64,000 nucleotides of DNA from Terebella lapidaria (GCA_949152475.1 OX424560.1:21267106-21331105); one strand, 5' to 3'. Shown: positions 51,801 to 63,537, counted from the first letter of the stretch. Made by a program: numbers and translations. Notes: generated by a model from the letters alone, not told the origin.

Positions 51801-52873
51801 CTGTATGCTCCATCTCCATACAATTATCATTGAAAATCGATTCCATCACCAACCATTTGCTGTTGCTGCAATATCTCTGAGATCTGAAACTGGTCGCGAC
51901 TTCTTTCTAGGCACGCGATTAAGGCTACGATGTCTTTGATCCCTATATTTGGTCTCCAGTTCCTCTTTCTGATCTATCGGCCAAAGAACTGGCCTCCCTA
52001 CGAGATTATTGTAGCCATTTTCGAGAGCACACTTGGGGCGATGGTGGCAACGCTGTATTGCTTCAGCACAAGAGAGGTAATATCCTTGTAGAGTTTGGCA
52101 TTGTTTCGACTTACGATTTCCATTATTTTAGTATCAATGTATTGCTTCATTTACATAATGAAACGCATATACAGAGAAATAAGTTCATAATAAGCATTCT
52201 GTTATTTTACGATATTGTTCATATTGTGTTGTGTTTTATGTTAATTGATTTTCCGATATTATATCTTTACTTGATCGGTTTTCTTAACAGTATACTTGGC
52301 TATGTATGAACCCGTAGACAAGAACAGTTAGACAACAGTGTACAAAGGCAGTGACTGTGATGCGATAAGACTTCTTACCAATATGTGTTCTGTCTTCGTA
52401 AGGTGAGGACGATATTTAGGACCTACTTAAAATCATGTCGACAAAATGGAAATCGCCGACAGTTGATCCAGCCTGTCCAAACATCTCGCTTCATGCCTTC
52501 GCTTTGCTGCAAGACAAAGTGCTTGGTTTGGAGAAGGAAAAACAAAACACAACGAACTCCCGTTGACGGGAACGTGTACTTGGAAGTGCCAAATCCTCGA
52601 CGAGACTCCGCAGTGTCTAAGGCTACCCAGAAGAGTTACTGCGACGTGAGCAGCGTCAACTCACAAGTTGCAATGGACCTCAACTTTTCTCCGCCTCACA
52701 ATACACCAAGTGCCCAAAACAACGGACAAGACCACACTTTGGAAACGTTTTCCTACACGGAGATCCCCGAAATGCACACTCATACTCGCTCATCGACGCC
52801 CATTCCATCCGTTAATGTACAGGATCTGGATACCCCGCAAAGCGAACCTCTTCTAGAAACTGTTCTTGTTTGA
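48880..52873 (+). CDS. Class B1 (secretin-family) neuropeptide receptor, calcitonin/DH31/PDF-receptor-like
   Basis: Eleven coding exons join in frame: 48,880-49,234; 49,408-49,533; 49,666-49,763; 49,950-50,053; 50,365-50,518; 50,780-50,936; 51,157-51,220; 51,497-51,569; 51,696-51,784; 51,911-52,076; 52,403-52,873. All introns are GT-AG, all phases agree, and the product is 618 residues. Residues 1-14 look like a signal peptide. The hormone-binding domain has the six family cysteines (102, 124, 133, 147, 167, 189) with the TWDG..CW and CP.YY signatures. Seven helices follow (about 200-227, 240-264, 280-311, 323-345, 366-392, 408-430, 440-458). H243, E303, W331/P334, N379 and G449 sit at family positions, and C282 can pair with C354. 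It should act at the plasma membrane as a peptide-activated, G-protein-coupled receptor. Oddities: SWVLP for the usual GWG.P, L448 for the usual Gln before G449, and eight extra extracellular cysteines. The start is uncertain because the ATG abuts an acceptor-like TTGCAG. Ligand unknown; subfamily is inferred from motifs. Confidence 0.93.
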
Positions 52874-53050
52874 GATGTACACTGATCATCAATATGGCAG
52901 GCATGTTACATTCTCACAACAGACAATGGAAGTCATACAGAATGGCAGGAAAGTGGCAATGACGTACTGCATTTATGTTATGATGTTTCTATCGAACATT
53001 TAGCATTTATCCTTGTTTTTTATGTTCACAAAATATTATATAAATTCATG

Positions 53051-53056
53051 AATAAA
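53051..53056 (+). terminator. Polyadenylation signal of the receptor gene
   Basis: AATAAA lies 178 bases after the TGA stop, on the same strand and within AT-rich sequence, with no better candidate nearer the stop. Confidence 0.7.
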
Positions 53057-56000
53057 ATATTCTAGTACATAATATGTTTGAGTAGCATGGTTTTAACCCA
53101 ATGCACACTATGTGTCAACGAGCATCCCGAAGGTAACTGAATGGGAAAATATACATTCTTCAATAATACGGATTCGTTAATGGATTTCAGAAGATGGTAA
53201 GACATTATGGATATCACCGGATCGTTGTATCTTTTGATATCCACCCAAAACAACGAGGTATCGGAACCTCTATCGACATCACTAATTATACAATACCCGA
53301 TGTATAAGCCGGAAACCTTGAGGAATCTCACGCATATACATGTATAGACATTAAAACAATTGCAAGCTACTCCCAGCCCTTATTGACATATAAATACCTT
53401 CATGTAGATTTCAATTTTAACAGTGCACTATACGGTAATTCCTAAGATTCAGATGCGGCACATTTGTCGTGGATATGTAGGGAAATGTCAGTGACCTTGT
53501 GAAGCTTGCCGTGTTTTGATTCCCTTAGAGAGGACTTTTGGCATTGTTTTTGTTGTGATTAATGATCTGAAACAGCGAAGCAAAATGACTAAATTCTCAT
53601 TACCAAAACATGCCCTAAAGTGGTACCATCACCAGTTAGAGGTTGTTTTTTACTATTACCTCCGTCCAGATCTGGCCACAAATTGGAGTGTATGAGCCAC
53701 AGAAAGTATATTAAAAATTTTGTTGTTTTTGGTAACATGTTATTCCAAACAGAAGATTCATTACAGAGACACACTGATAAAATTTGACGTGGTGGAAATT
53801 TCATGAAGTCAGTTTTCCCTCTCGTCTGGTCGAGTGATGCAGATAAGCGTGGACCACTTTTATTACTTCGAAGATATATTCCGCCATCAATAACCATTGC
53901 TTACAACAACTCCGAGAAATATGCCTTTCAAGTTGGTTCTTTATCTGAAGAAGATTTCTTTTTCGCATGGCAAAGGAAGTATTATAGTTAATTTAGTTGT
54001 TATCAGTTCCTTGGATAATAAGATGCCTCTGAGTGATCCTGAAACTTTTTGCCAATCACATAAAGTAGCATTATCGTGGTTGAGGAATTCGCGCGTCTCA
54101 AAAGCGATTTTAGACTGCTAACATTGTGAACTCAACTTTGGGAATAAGTGATTATAATACACATTCTAACGTGCCGGTGTTAATTATATGTGGCATGCTG
54201 TATGCTTCATTCATCAACATATTTTGGATTTATCCGTGTACACAACAACAGTTGTCACAATGTTTGCTTGCGAAGATTGAATTACTTAGATTACATTTAT
54301 CCATGGAAATTATGATCTTGTTCATATAAATTCCCATCCTGTATACTTCGATCAACCAATTTTGATGATCCTATTTGATGCCCCTAAATGTGACCCAATT
54401 GGGTATAGGTTTGCCGGTGTCATATTGCAGTTTGCAACACATGATGTATGTATTTCTATATGTTCAGTGCGTCGGATGAAGTGCAATGTCAAAACAATAT
54501 CCTAAAAGTGCCATGTAGGCATAACGGTGCCGTGTCGTCTCATGTCACATGTCGACCACTCTATACATTTGATGTCTCCAGGTATGGAATTTCATTGCAA
54601 TTCCAATTTGCAAACGTGAATCAAACATTTACACGAAACGATAATTTCCCGCCAATAACTGGAATATGCCTCCATGTTAAACATGAATTTCCCAGCAACT
54701 CCCTCCTCAGCAAACCCTTGTACCTGACTCGCGCGATAGTTACTTGTTCAAGTTACTTGACTCAAGTTAACTTACCTTATGAAACATATTACCTAGGCTT
54801 CAAATAAATTAGTGTGAAGCTCAGTAGCCCAACTTGTACAAAATGCACAGATTAAAAGTGCCGTTGTTGCATGGCTGCTGCAACTTGACAAATGGCGCTG
54901 TCAAGAAAACGAAATGAACGGTTTTCCATGCAGACTACATAATACAAAACGATGCGATATTCGCATATGAAAGGAGACATAAATAGTGTTTAATGATAAG
55001 GATACAACGTGGAAATATTCTAAAGTAAGTTCAATGTCGTCATACATGTATTATTATGGTGCAGTTTTGATAAAAATTTATGGCAGTCTTGGTATGCAAC
55101 ATGCTGTTAATTAAGATGTAGCTCTAATTTGCAGAGGTGTTTAAGGAACACCCATAGTCAAATATTCAAGGAAGTTATAGAAGATCACTCGGGGTTTTCC
55201 TCGTGGCATGGAGCAGTCAAAACCTGCATCGGAAATCACTCCACATTCTAAACTACTGATCCACCTTAGCGATAGCAATGTAGTTATTCACATTGAGTAA
55301 CCAGCATTTCATGACCTGAAGCAAGTTTGCAAAATAACTTAATACATCATGTAATTATATCTAGCAGCTAGACCTGTTTTAAACATGTTTTCTACAGAAT
55401 ATCGAGTCCTATATCTATTACCTATTATAAGATAAGATAAACACCACGTCTATATAATGGACAATAATTATACCAATATGACTACAACATAACATGATAC
55501 CATCCATTTAACCAGTGTGATGGGATGGATTGTATGTTAGAAGGCATATTGAATCATAAATATTATCTGAATTTGGACCCCCTTGCTGAAAATCCTTAGC
55601 TAGATAACTCAACCAAAGAGATCTTACCACATCACGTTACCACGATTGATGATTGAACTGGAAAGAGTGGTGATTTAGGATATAACATGATACAATACAT
55701 GAAAATATTATTTATTTTCGATCATATTTTGTACTCAGTAACACAATTTTCGCGATTTTGAGGATAGCGTTTGTCACAATTGGGTGATATGTATTTACAT
55801 TTGCATGACACTGTAAACCATAGTAGTCCATTTTTTTTAGTTTTAAGCAAGCAATGATTATTATCTGTTCACTTTTTTGCCAACAGTGTGACATCAAACC
55901 AAATAGTTAGGATGTGATAGCAAAAATATATCAACACGGTCTGGGACTCGTAACTATTCAAATTGACACCTCAGATAAATGAACATGGCTTCTAAGGATA

Positions 56001-57428
56001 CTTCTTGCTGTGTAGCTCAATAGTTGACAAATTGTATGTCTAATTTAAACTGACACCCAAGTGTTTAAAGTCATCACTGTGGGATCAGTCCAGTTAATAC
56101 ATTTTCTGGTCAGAGTTAGGGACAGCTGGGTTCGTCAATGGATACAAACGAACTAGGTGAAATACTTCATAAAGTCAGCACGATTTGTAACAATGTTAAG
56201 TTTTGATTATGTTTGTATATTGTACTTAATACTCAATTAAAAATTAGCCCAAGGGTACATAACTTCTTTTGTGCACAAGTAATAACAAAGGTTGGCTGTC
56301 ACGACTCTTGCTTATATATGAACGGCATATTGTAAAAGTCCAAGATGACCAGGTATCTATCTGTCCAATATATGGTATTTCCCCAAAATCATATTTTACA
56401 TTTGTCCGGGATTATAGGGAAATGTCAGTGACCTTGCAAAGCTTGGCCAAGCCTTGATGCCCTTAATGGGTTTTTGGCAACTGCTTATGAAAAGAACGTC
56501 AGAATTGTGGGAATTATCGGAAAACTACTTCTGCTGCAAATAACTTGACGGCAATAGCAAAAGCTATATACCCCAAATAAATATACAGAAACGGATGTTG
56601 TGAATATGGTTGAATTATAATAACTCTGTGGATATTGGTGGTAAAATATTGCCACAAACGCTTGGAATACTTTGTACTTTGGTATTGGTTCCATGTTAGC
56701 AGTAGCTTTACATCACCAAAATACAGGATGTCCACACTTGGTGGCGCCAGCAGGTAATGTGTTACAGGTTGTTATTGCTTTCATTCTATATAATTTGTTC
56801 CATCATTTCAAATGTTCGCTGTATGCAGCACATTTACTATATAAAATCAATGTACTTCTGCCCAGTTCCAGCAATAATCGCGGTTGAACTTTGAAGCCTA
56901 TGAGATACATGTAGATTAAGATTCGGTGGTGTATTGCAATGTGTTAATGCGAAGTGAAGACTCATCAAAAAAGCACATTGATTAAATTCGACAGAGAGAA
57001 AAGTTTATGAAGTAAGTTTTTCCTCTCGTCTGGTTGAGTGCTGCAGATAAACATGGACCAGTTGATTACTCCAAAGATATATTCCGCATTCAATAACCAT
57101 TGCTTACAACAACTCCGAGAAATATGCTTTTGAAGTTAGTTCATTATTTGGTGAACATTTCGAATTTTGCATGGCTCAGGAAGTGATAGTTAAATGTTAT
57201 CATTTTTTTTCGATGCTTCCTGAGTGATCTGAAAACGTTTTGCCAATCACATAAAGTAGCATTATCGTGGTTGGGATTTCACGTATCTCAGAAGCGACTC
57301 TGGAGGTTTAACATTATGAACTCAACTCTGGAAAATATAAGTTATATGTATAACACACATTCTAACGGGCTGGTGTTAACTAAATTTGGCGTGCATTAAT
57401 TTAACATGATTTATGCATATATGTGTAA

Positions 57429-57755
57429 AGTTATTGACTGTCGTCCGCGAGGATAGGATATTCCTCTCACCACGAGTCCTTGCGGACGCGCATCCGCTAT
57501 TCCGGATCTTTGCGGCGGCGCCGCTCACCGGAGGTCACTGCGGACACGGTAACCACTCTAGCATTTACGGTAACCAGGTAACAGCCCACCCGACACGCCC
57601 AGGCCTACGGACACCGTTCAGAAACTGGTTCATCACCACGGTGTTAGCTGGAGGGGCCTGGCGAGCCGCGGTCTGCCTCGGGGACGGAACCCCGTACAGT
57701 CCGACGAGCTAGCCAGAGCCTACGTCACACCGTCCCGGGAAGGGAGAGAACATTT
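57429..57755. mobile_element. GC-rich insertion in copy 2 of the triplicated segment
   Basis: The stretch is strikingly GC- and CpG-rich between AT-rich flanks. Copy 1 of the host segment (about 54,240-54,560) has unrelated AT-rich sequence at this place. Homology resumes at about 57,752 with ACATTTGATGG/TCC and GGAATTTCATTGCAATTCC. The 99-codon frame across it matches nothing I recognise. It is probably a fragment of a GC-rich retroelement; no target duplication was found. Confidence 0.5.
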
Positions 57756-59282
57756 GATGGTCCCTGGTCGAGGAATTTCATTGCAATTCCAATTTGCAAA
57801 AGTGAATCAAATATGGATGGTAAATGATAATTTCGGCCAATTAATCGGAATATGCCTCCGTATTAAACATAAATTTCCCAGTAGCTCTATTCTCATCGAA
57901 CGCTCGTACCTGACTAGCGCGATAGTTACATGATTGAAGTTATCTTACACTATGAAACATATTACCTAAGCACAATTTGTACATAATGCAAATAATAAAA
58001 GTGTTTTTGCTGCATGGCTGATGCAACTTGACAAATGGCTCTGTCAATTCAGCATAAAGGAGAGTTCTCCAGGCAGACAACATAATGGGACTTTCATCAT
58101 AGGAGTAGCTGAAAAAGTGACATCCATGAGTTACTTATATATATATGTATATGATTTACAGGAAAGAAGTCGAACAAATCCAGATAACAAATTCCACCTG
58201 GTATACTGCCCGATATAGTCGTAAACTACTTGGGACCACAGTTATTAGATGAGTTCAGGCCATAACCTGGAGTTCAGTTATTGTCGAGAGGCACCACAGT
58301 CAGGGGCAGGGATACTGGTACAAGATATGGTCAGTAATAAAGACATTCTTTTCTTGAAGGAATATCCGGCATGAACTATATCGGCATGAATATATCAGTC
58401 TGGCTCACTTCCAGTTATCATGATTTCCAGTCCTGGGCAGATATATCGTGATAAAAATCAAAATGTTACCACAACAATGCGATATCCGTAAACGGAAGGA
58501 GTGACTTTTCCTAGTGACGTACTCAACCAACAGTGATCCTACCACGTCACTGAGTGATGCCCGAACTGTAAACAGTGATGATTCGGGATTTAACATGCTA
58601 AAATACATAAAATATTATTCATTATCAATCATATTTCGTACTCGGTGAAAAATTTCGGGAATTTCGCGATATCGAGAATATTGCTAATCACAATTGGGTA
58701 ATACTAACATTTGCTTGGCGCGGTAAAATATTAATCGCAATGTTTGAGTTTTGTGCAATCAAGTATCATTATATTTTCACTTTATCGACAATGTTGCATG
58801 AAACCAAATAGTGAGGATGTTATCGCAGCCATTCAAATCAACACCTCAGACAAATGCACGTGGCTTCTACGGATTTGTTGTGTAACTCAATAGCTGACAA
58901 ATTGTATGTTTAATTTAACATGACAACCAAGTGTCATTGAAGTCATCTCTTTGGAAGGTGAGCTGATATAAGTCCAGTTAAAACATTTTCTTACCAGAAT
59001 TCTGGACAGCTGGGGTCGTCAATGAAGACAAACGAAATGTATAAAATATTAGAAAAAATATGGTGACATAATATATAACAAATATTATCACTGTTGAGTA
59101 TCGATAAGCTGGCGCTGTGCTACATCTAACTTAGAACTCAAATAAAAAAAGTTAGTGCCACAATAGGATTGCCTTCTCTTGTTTTGCATTATCTGAATGC
59201 CAACTCATTCAAGAGTACATTCCAATGGAGGTTATATACTAGTATTTATCAATAGTAAATGCTTGATATAAACATTATCACT

Positions 59283-59665
59283 TAAATACCGCACATCATT
59301 GTCGCGCATCATGTTGAGATTTCTTTTTCATGTCCATTGAAAATGTGGCATTCATTCCTCATCAGAGACAATCGTCTCCATCATTTCTCCAAACCACCTT
59401 CGAAATTTCCAATCATATTTGACATGAAATACAGGCCATTCATACATTGGCAAGGGTCGGAATACACATGGACCCAGTACCCAAGCTTCACGGGAAAGCA
59501 TATTTTATGTATTTCGCGTTGCACTACAACATCACTAGTAACAGATTTTGGCATATCACGCAATTTGTGACAGCGGCAGTTATCAGTAGTTGGCGTAAAA
59601 CACAGGATACCTGGACATGAAAAAGAAATCTCAACATGATGCGCGACAATGATGTGCGGTATTTA
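59283..59665. mobile_element. Fold-back element with perfect 54 bp inverted arms
   Basis: Bases 59,283-59,336 and 59,612-59,665 are exact reverse complements over 54 positions, separated by 275 bases. The arms begin TAAATACCGCACATC on the left and end GATGTGCGGTATTTA on the right. The host repeat copy at about 56,260 lacks the structure. Identical arms imply a recent origin or ongoing conversion. No target duplication is obvious. Confidence 0.85.
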
Positions 59666-60341
59666 CCATATATATATACTAATATATACCATATGACAAA
59701 GGTCGGCTGTTCCGACTCTTGCCTATATATGAACGACCAATTGTAAAAGTCCATGATGACCAGGTATCTGTCCACTATATGGTACTTCCACAAAATCATA
59801 TTTTACATTTGGCGGGGATTGTAGGGAAATGTCGGTGACCTTGCGAAGCTTGGCCAAGCCTTGATCCTCTTAATGGGATTTTGGGATTTTGGGATTTTGG
59901 TCAGGAGAAGGTCAGAATCGCGAGAATTATCGGAGAACTACCTCTGCTTCTACTAACCCTACCTATTCAACACGACCCCGAATAGCAGAAATGCCCCATA
60001 TAAAAATACAGAAACGGATGTTGTGGATATGGTTATTTATTTAAAGATAATATCGATAGTTTAAGCCATATATATAGCTAGCGAACTTTTTTGAATGATA
60101 ATTGGTGGTAAGTACTGCAACAAACGCTTGGAATAATTTGTACTTGAGTATTGGTTCCGTGTTTATCGCTCGCTTTACATCACCAAAATATGTATACTCT
60201 CGTTGGCGTCAGCAGTTAATGTGCTAGAGGTTGTTATTGCGTTCATACTATATAGCGCATGATTTGGGGTGCGACCCATTGTTGTATGAGTCGTTATCCG
60301 AGCAGGAGCCGGAGCGAGCCGGAACAGGAGGTGCCGTAGAT

Positions 60342-60434
60342 GATAATCGGCGAAGTGGAGCGACTCTGGAAAATAATCGACGAGCCGAAGGCGAGTCTAT
60401 TATTTCCCAGAGACGCGACACTGAACCGATTATC
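60342..60434. repeat. GC-rich imperfect palindrome
   Basis: GATAATCGG (60,342-60,350) pairs with CCGATTATC (60,426-60,434). Further in, CTCTGG and AAATAAT pair with ATTATTT and CCAGAG around a centre near 60,390. It starts just after the third copy of the triplicated segment breaks off. Frames over it on both strands reflect the palindrome and are not supported as genes. Confidence 0.7.
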
Positions 60435-60723
60435 CGACTTAGTTCTCGGTTACCCCTCAACTCAACTAAATCTCCGCCGGCATATGCACCTGCGAGTAGT
60501 AATCTGCGTGTACAACTATACCGTCACCCTTCAACAGTGTTTAAAGTGCCTCATTTGGGAAAATGAATAATGTCCGAAACGGCTTCAGTACATACTAAGA
60601 AATCAATATATACTATTTTGATGTGACCTGGGTGGTTTGAAGATTTTCTCGCCCAACCGCTCCGTAGTAACCGATATTGGAATGCATGCACGTGGCGTTG
60701 TTTACATCCTCATTGCTCATGGA

Positions 60724-60834
60724 TGTGACGTCACAACGTGAGCCATGTCCAGATACAACCATACATACAATTACGTAAATAGCGGGGCAATGCTGTTTTT
60801 TCTATGGTGTTGATATTCACGTTGTGACGTCACA
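60724..60834. repeat. Inverted repeat carrying two TGACGTCA sites
   Basis: TGTGACGTCACAACGTGA (60,724-60,741) is repeated as its exact reverse complement at 60,817-60,834. Each arm holds the palindrome TGACGTCA, the consensus cAMP-response element. No gene start was found nearby, so this may equally be the end structure of a small transposon. Confidence 0.7.
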
Positions 60835-61785
60835 GCCTCTTGGGTTGAAAAAAGAACTGTCGCCTTTCGGACTAGTCAATTTTTCAAGCTGATCGCTTGA
60901 TAAATGGATTGATTTCCTAAGATATATTGGTGATATGCCAACATAATATATCGCAAGAAACAGACAAATGCCTACTTGCGATAATTTGACAATGACCTTA
61001 TCATCGCATGTCTGGTAAACGAACATTCACAGGTTTAGTGTGATGACCAAGGGGTTTTACTAGGTTGTGGCCCTACAGAGGGCGACACTGTCTGATCTTG
61101 AGTTTAACTTTGTCACCATTATTATAGCATGAGAATAGAAGTACATGTCCAATTGCTGTTCTCGTATTTTTCAACGATATACAACACAGTATTTACCAAA
61201 TTTTGCTAACTGATGTCTGCATCTAATGAATGGTGTGTATGATAGTGATGAACATATATCAATCCCGGAATATGAATGAATCATGAATACAAATAGGATT
61301 TTAGATTCACGACCATGCCCACTGCTTGTGCTACCACCTTTCAGTGTCTTGGTGAATTTCGAATTGGGGACTCAACAAACAGTAACACCACATTTATTGT
61401 TCACCTTCTCATCCACATTAAATTGGCCTCGACCAACGTTCAATGGCACAGCGCCACTTGTGCCTGAAAACCTCCCACGCCAGTGCAGCCCGACTGGCGG
61501 TAAAAACAAAGGCCGGGTGGTGTCAGAGACTGTCTATGGTGTCTGGCACCTAAAAGATCCCTTGTGATTTATCGTAAAGAGTAGGGGATTTCCCCGATCC
61601 CGGGTTTCTGTCTAGGGGGCATATCATCGAGTTATGGCGCCCCCTTACCCTTAGTACAAGTACCAAGTTCAATGGCATCAAACGAACTAGGTTTCGGCAA
61701 TGATGAAAACGACTGGCTAGTACGCAAACGAGCGCGTCTTGTTTGAGCAAATGCAGTTTGTACACTGGCGGTTGTTGATTTTACA
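60835..61785. other. Unassigned intergenic stretch
   Basis: No gene was recognised. The 94-codon frame at 61,283-61,567 lies in a less AT-rich block that ends GGCACCTAAAAGATCCC and is followed by GATCCCGGG. Wording of this kind is common in dispersed repeats, so the frame was not accepted. Confidence 0.35.
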
Positions 61786-61886
61786 CCCAGTAGATTATAT
61801 TGCAGTAGATTTTTGGAAAGAATTATCTACTGCAATATTCTACTGGGAACCGTCTCCCAGTAGATTCTGAAAAATAATCTACTGCA
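61786..61886. repeat. Hairpin plus a half-copy before the minisatellite
   Basis: CCCAGTAGATTATATTGCAG at 61,786 pairs with CTGCAATATTCTACTGGG ending at 61,847, with about 23 bp arms, a two-base bulge and a short loop. A second smaller version (CCCAGTAGATT...AATCTACTGC) follows at 61,856-61,881. It may be a miniature transposon or a nested pair of them. Confidence 0.75.
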
Positions 61887-61898
61887 AAGAACAATAGA

Positions 61899-62558
61899 AC
61901 CACGGCACAAACCTTTATAGCAGGGCACAAACCTTTATAACACGGCACAAACCTTTATTGCAGGGCATAAACCTTTATAACACGGCACAAACTTTTTTAG
62001 CATGGCACAAACCTTTATAGCAGGGCGCAAACCTTTATAGCACAGCATAAACCTATATAGCAGCGTGCAAACCTTTATAACACGGCACAAACCTTCATAG
62101 CAGGGCAAAAACCTTTATAACAAGGCACAAAACTTTATAACAGAGCGCAAACCTTTTTAGCAAGGTGCAAACATTTATAGCATGACACAAACCTTCATAG
62201 CAGGGCGCAAACCTTTATAACAGGGCACAAACCTTTCTAACACGGCACAAACCTTTATAGCAGGCTATAAACCTTTATAGCAGGGCGCAAACCTTCATAG
62301 CAGGGCTCAAACATTTATAGCATGGCACAAACCCTTTATAGCAGGGTGCAAACCTTTATAACAGGGCACAGACCTTTTTAATACGGCACAAACCTTTATA
62401 GCAAGACATAAACCTTCATAGCGGGGCGCAAACCTTTTCAGCAGGGCGCAAACCTTTATAGCACGGCACAAACCTTTATAGCCGGGCGCAAACCTTCATA
62501 ACAGGGCACAAACCTTTTTAACACTGCACAAACTTTTATAGCAGGGCACAAACCTTTA
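61899..62558 (+). repeat. 20 bp minisatellite, about 33 copies
   Basis: The consensus unit is close to GCACAAACCTTTATAGCAGG. About 33 units fit the 660 bases with a near-constant 20-base period. Units vary mainly at the AGCAGGGC versus AACACGGC junction, giving an irregular higher-order pattern. It ends exactly where the candidate LTR begins. Confidence 0.95.
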
Positions 62559-63535
62559 TGTAACAGGGTTTATTTCTCCTGGTTTGAAGTCATAGTGTGG
62601 AAATCATGGTGACGTTATGATGAGTTCCCAGATATTAACGATTCGTAATGTTGGTACGTTATGATTTTGTGGGTTCATTCCCCAGATGTCGCTAGCGTAT
62701 GTGGTCATGTGACCAGTTTTTCCCTGGTCATGATCGGTTTTGGTCACTTTCGACACCGGCTTCCAACAGTGGCAGTCAGACTCACTTGACAACTTGACAC
62801 TTGGTCAACTTCATTACTTTATTCAGTAAGCTCTACCAGTTATTGTGCCGTGGAACCATTAGAACCTACTGCCGGTTACTGCCATCTACTTGGTGAGTTT
62901 CATTCAGTGTATAGTTGTAGTTTTCTAACTTCGATATTTGTGACCTCGTGGAACATGTGGAATATTCCAGGTCAGCCATCTTGAATAGAATTCGGTTCTG
63001 ATAATTCAATTTAGACTCAGATAGAATATTAATAATCATTCAATATGTACCTTGTCCCTTTTAGTGTCAACCAGCTTTTACCCATTTGAGCTAGCCAGTT
63101 TATGACTGCCCCAGTTACCTTCTCTGGGTAAGGTATTGTACTTGTAACTTTGTAAATATCCTAGCACATGTTATTCATTTAATTCATCATATGAGTGTAG
63201 CAGTACATTGAATTTCTATATGTTCTCAGTAAACGGTATATTCTACAGACCTTGTATTCACAGCAATTGTATCGGTAACAGATATGAATATAGTCGAAGT
63301 AATCTATATTTCACTACGCTTTGGTTCCATATTCTGCAAAGGAGTACCAGTGACACATGACAATGTCATATGTTGTCTCACAGTTATTTACGTTCATGTT
63401 GTATGTGTTGTTTACCAGGTGTTTACATTTGTTATCTTTGTGATTTTATAGGGTGCAACTTGATGCACGTCCATGCGAATAAACAATCAAACACATCGAC
63501 CTTGTTTGTACATCAGTCAAACAAACACGCCTACA
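62559..63535 (+). mobile_element. Candidate 5' LTR of a retrotransposon, 977 bp
   Basis: The stretch opens TGTAACAGGG and closes CGCCTACA, giving TG...CA ends. AATAAA at 63,478-63,483 lies about 50 bases before the end, as expected for the R/U5 part. Directly after it is TT and then TGGTGCCCAGACCCAGGA, which has the form and place of a tRNA primer-binding site. The matching 3' LTR would lie beyond the window, so the call rests on these signals only. Confidence 0.55.
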
Positions 63536-63537
63536 TT

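Larger units (their letters stand above)
53460..60258. repeat. Roughly 3 kb segment present three times (last copy partial)
   Basis: GGGAAATGTCAGTGACCTTG or a close variant is at about 53,480, 56,420 and 59,825. CTCTCGTCTGGT followed by CAATAACCATTGC is at 53,820 and 57,025. GACAAATGGC.CTGTCAA is at 54,887 and 58,031. The third copy breaks off near 60,258. Copies are diverged, and the 119-codon frame at 54,448 in copy 1 is disrupted in copy 2, so it is not a conserved gene. Stretches 54,810-56,270 and 58,060-59,280 hold only this repeat. Confidence 0.8.

Noticed and set aside
54448..54807. 119-codon frame with several cysteines
   Set aside because: It lies in the triplicated segment. The corresponding part of copy 2 (about 57,770-57,930) is shifted and interrupted, and there is no start context, splice signal or family match.
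60231..60570. Three overlapping frames on both strands
   Set aside because: They arise from the GC-rich palindrome at 60,342-60,434 and have no recognisable domain.
61283..61567. 94-codon frame in a less AT-rich block
   Set aside because: It has no domain, signal or splice support, and the downstream wording looks like a dispersed repeat.
61899..62558. CRISPR-like look of regularly spaced repeats
   Set aside because: There are no unique spacers; the 20-base units are directly adjacent. This is a minisatellite in eukaryotic DNA.
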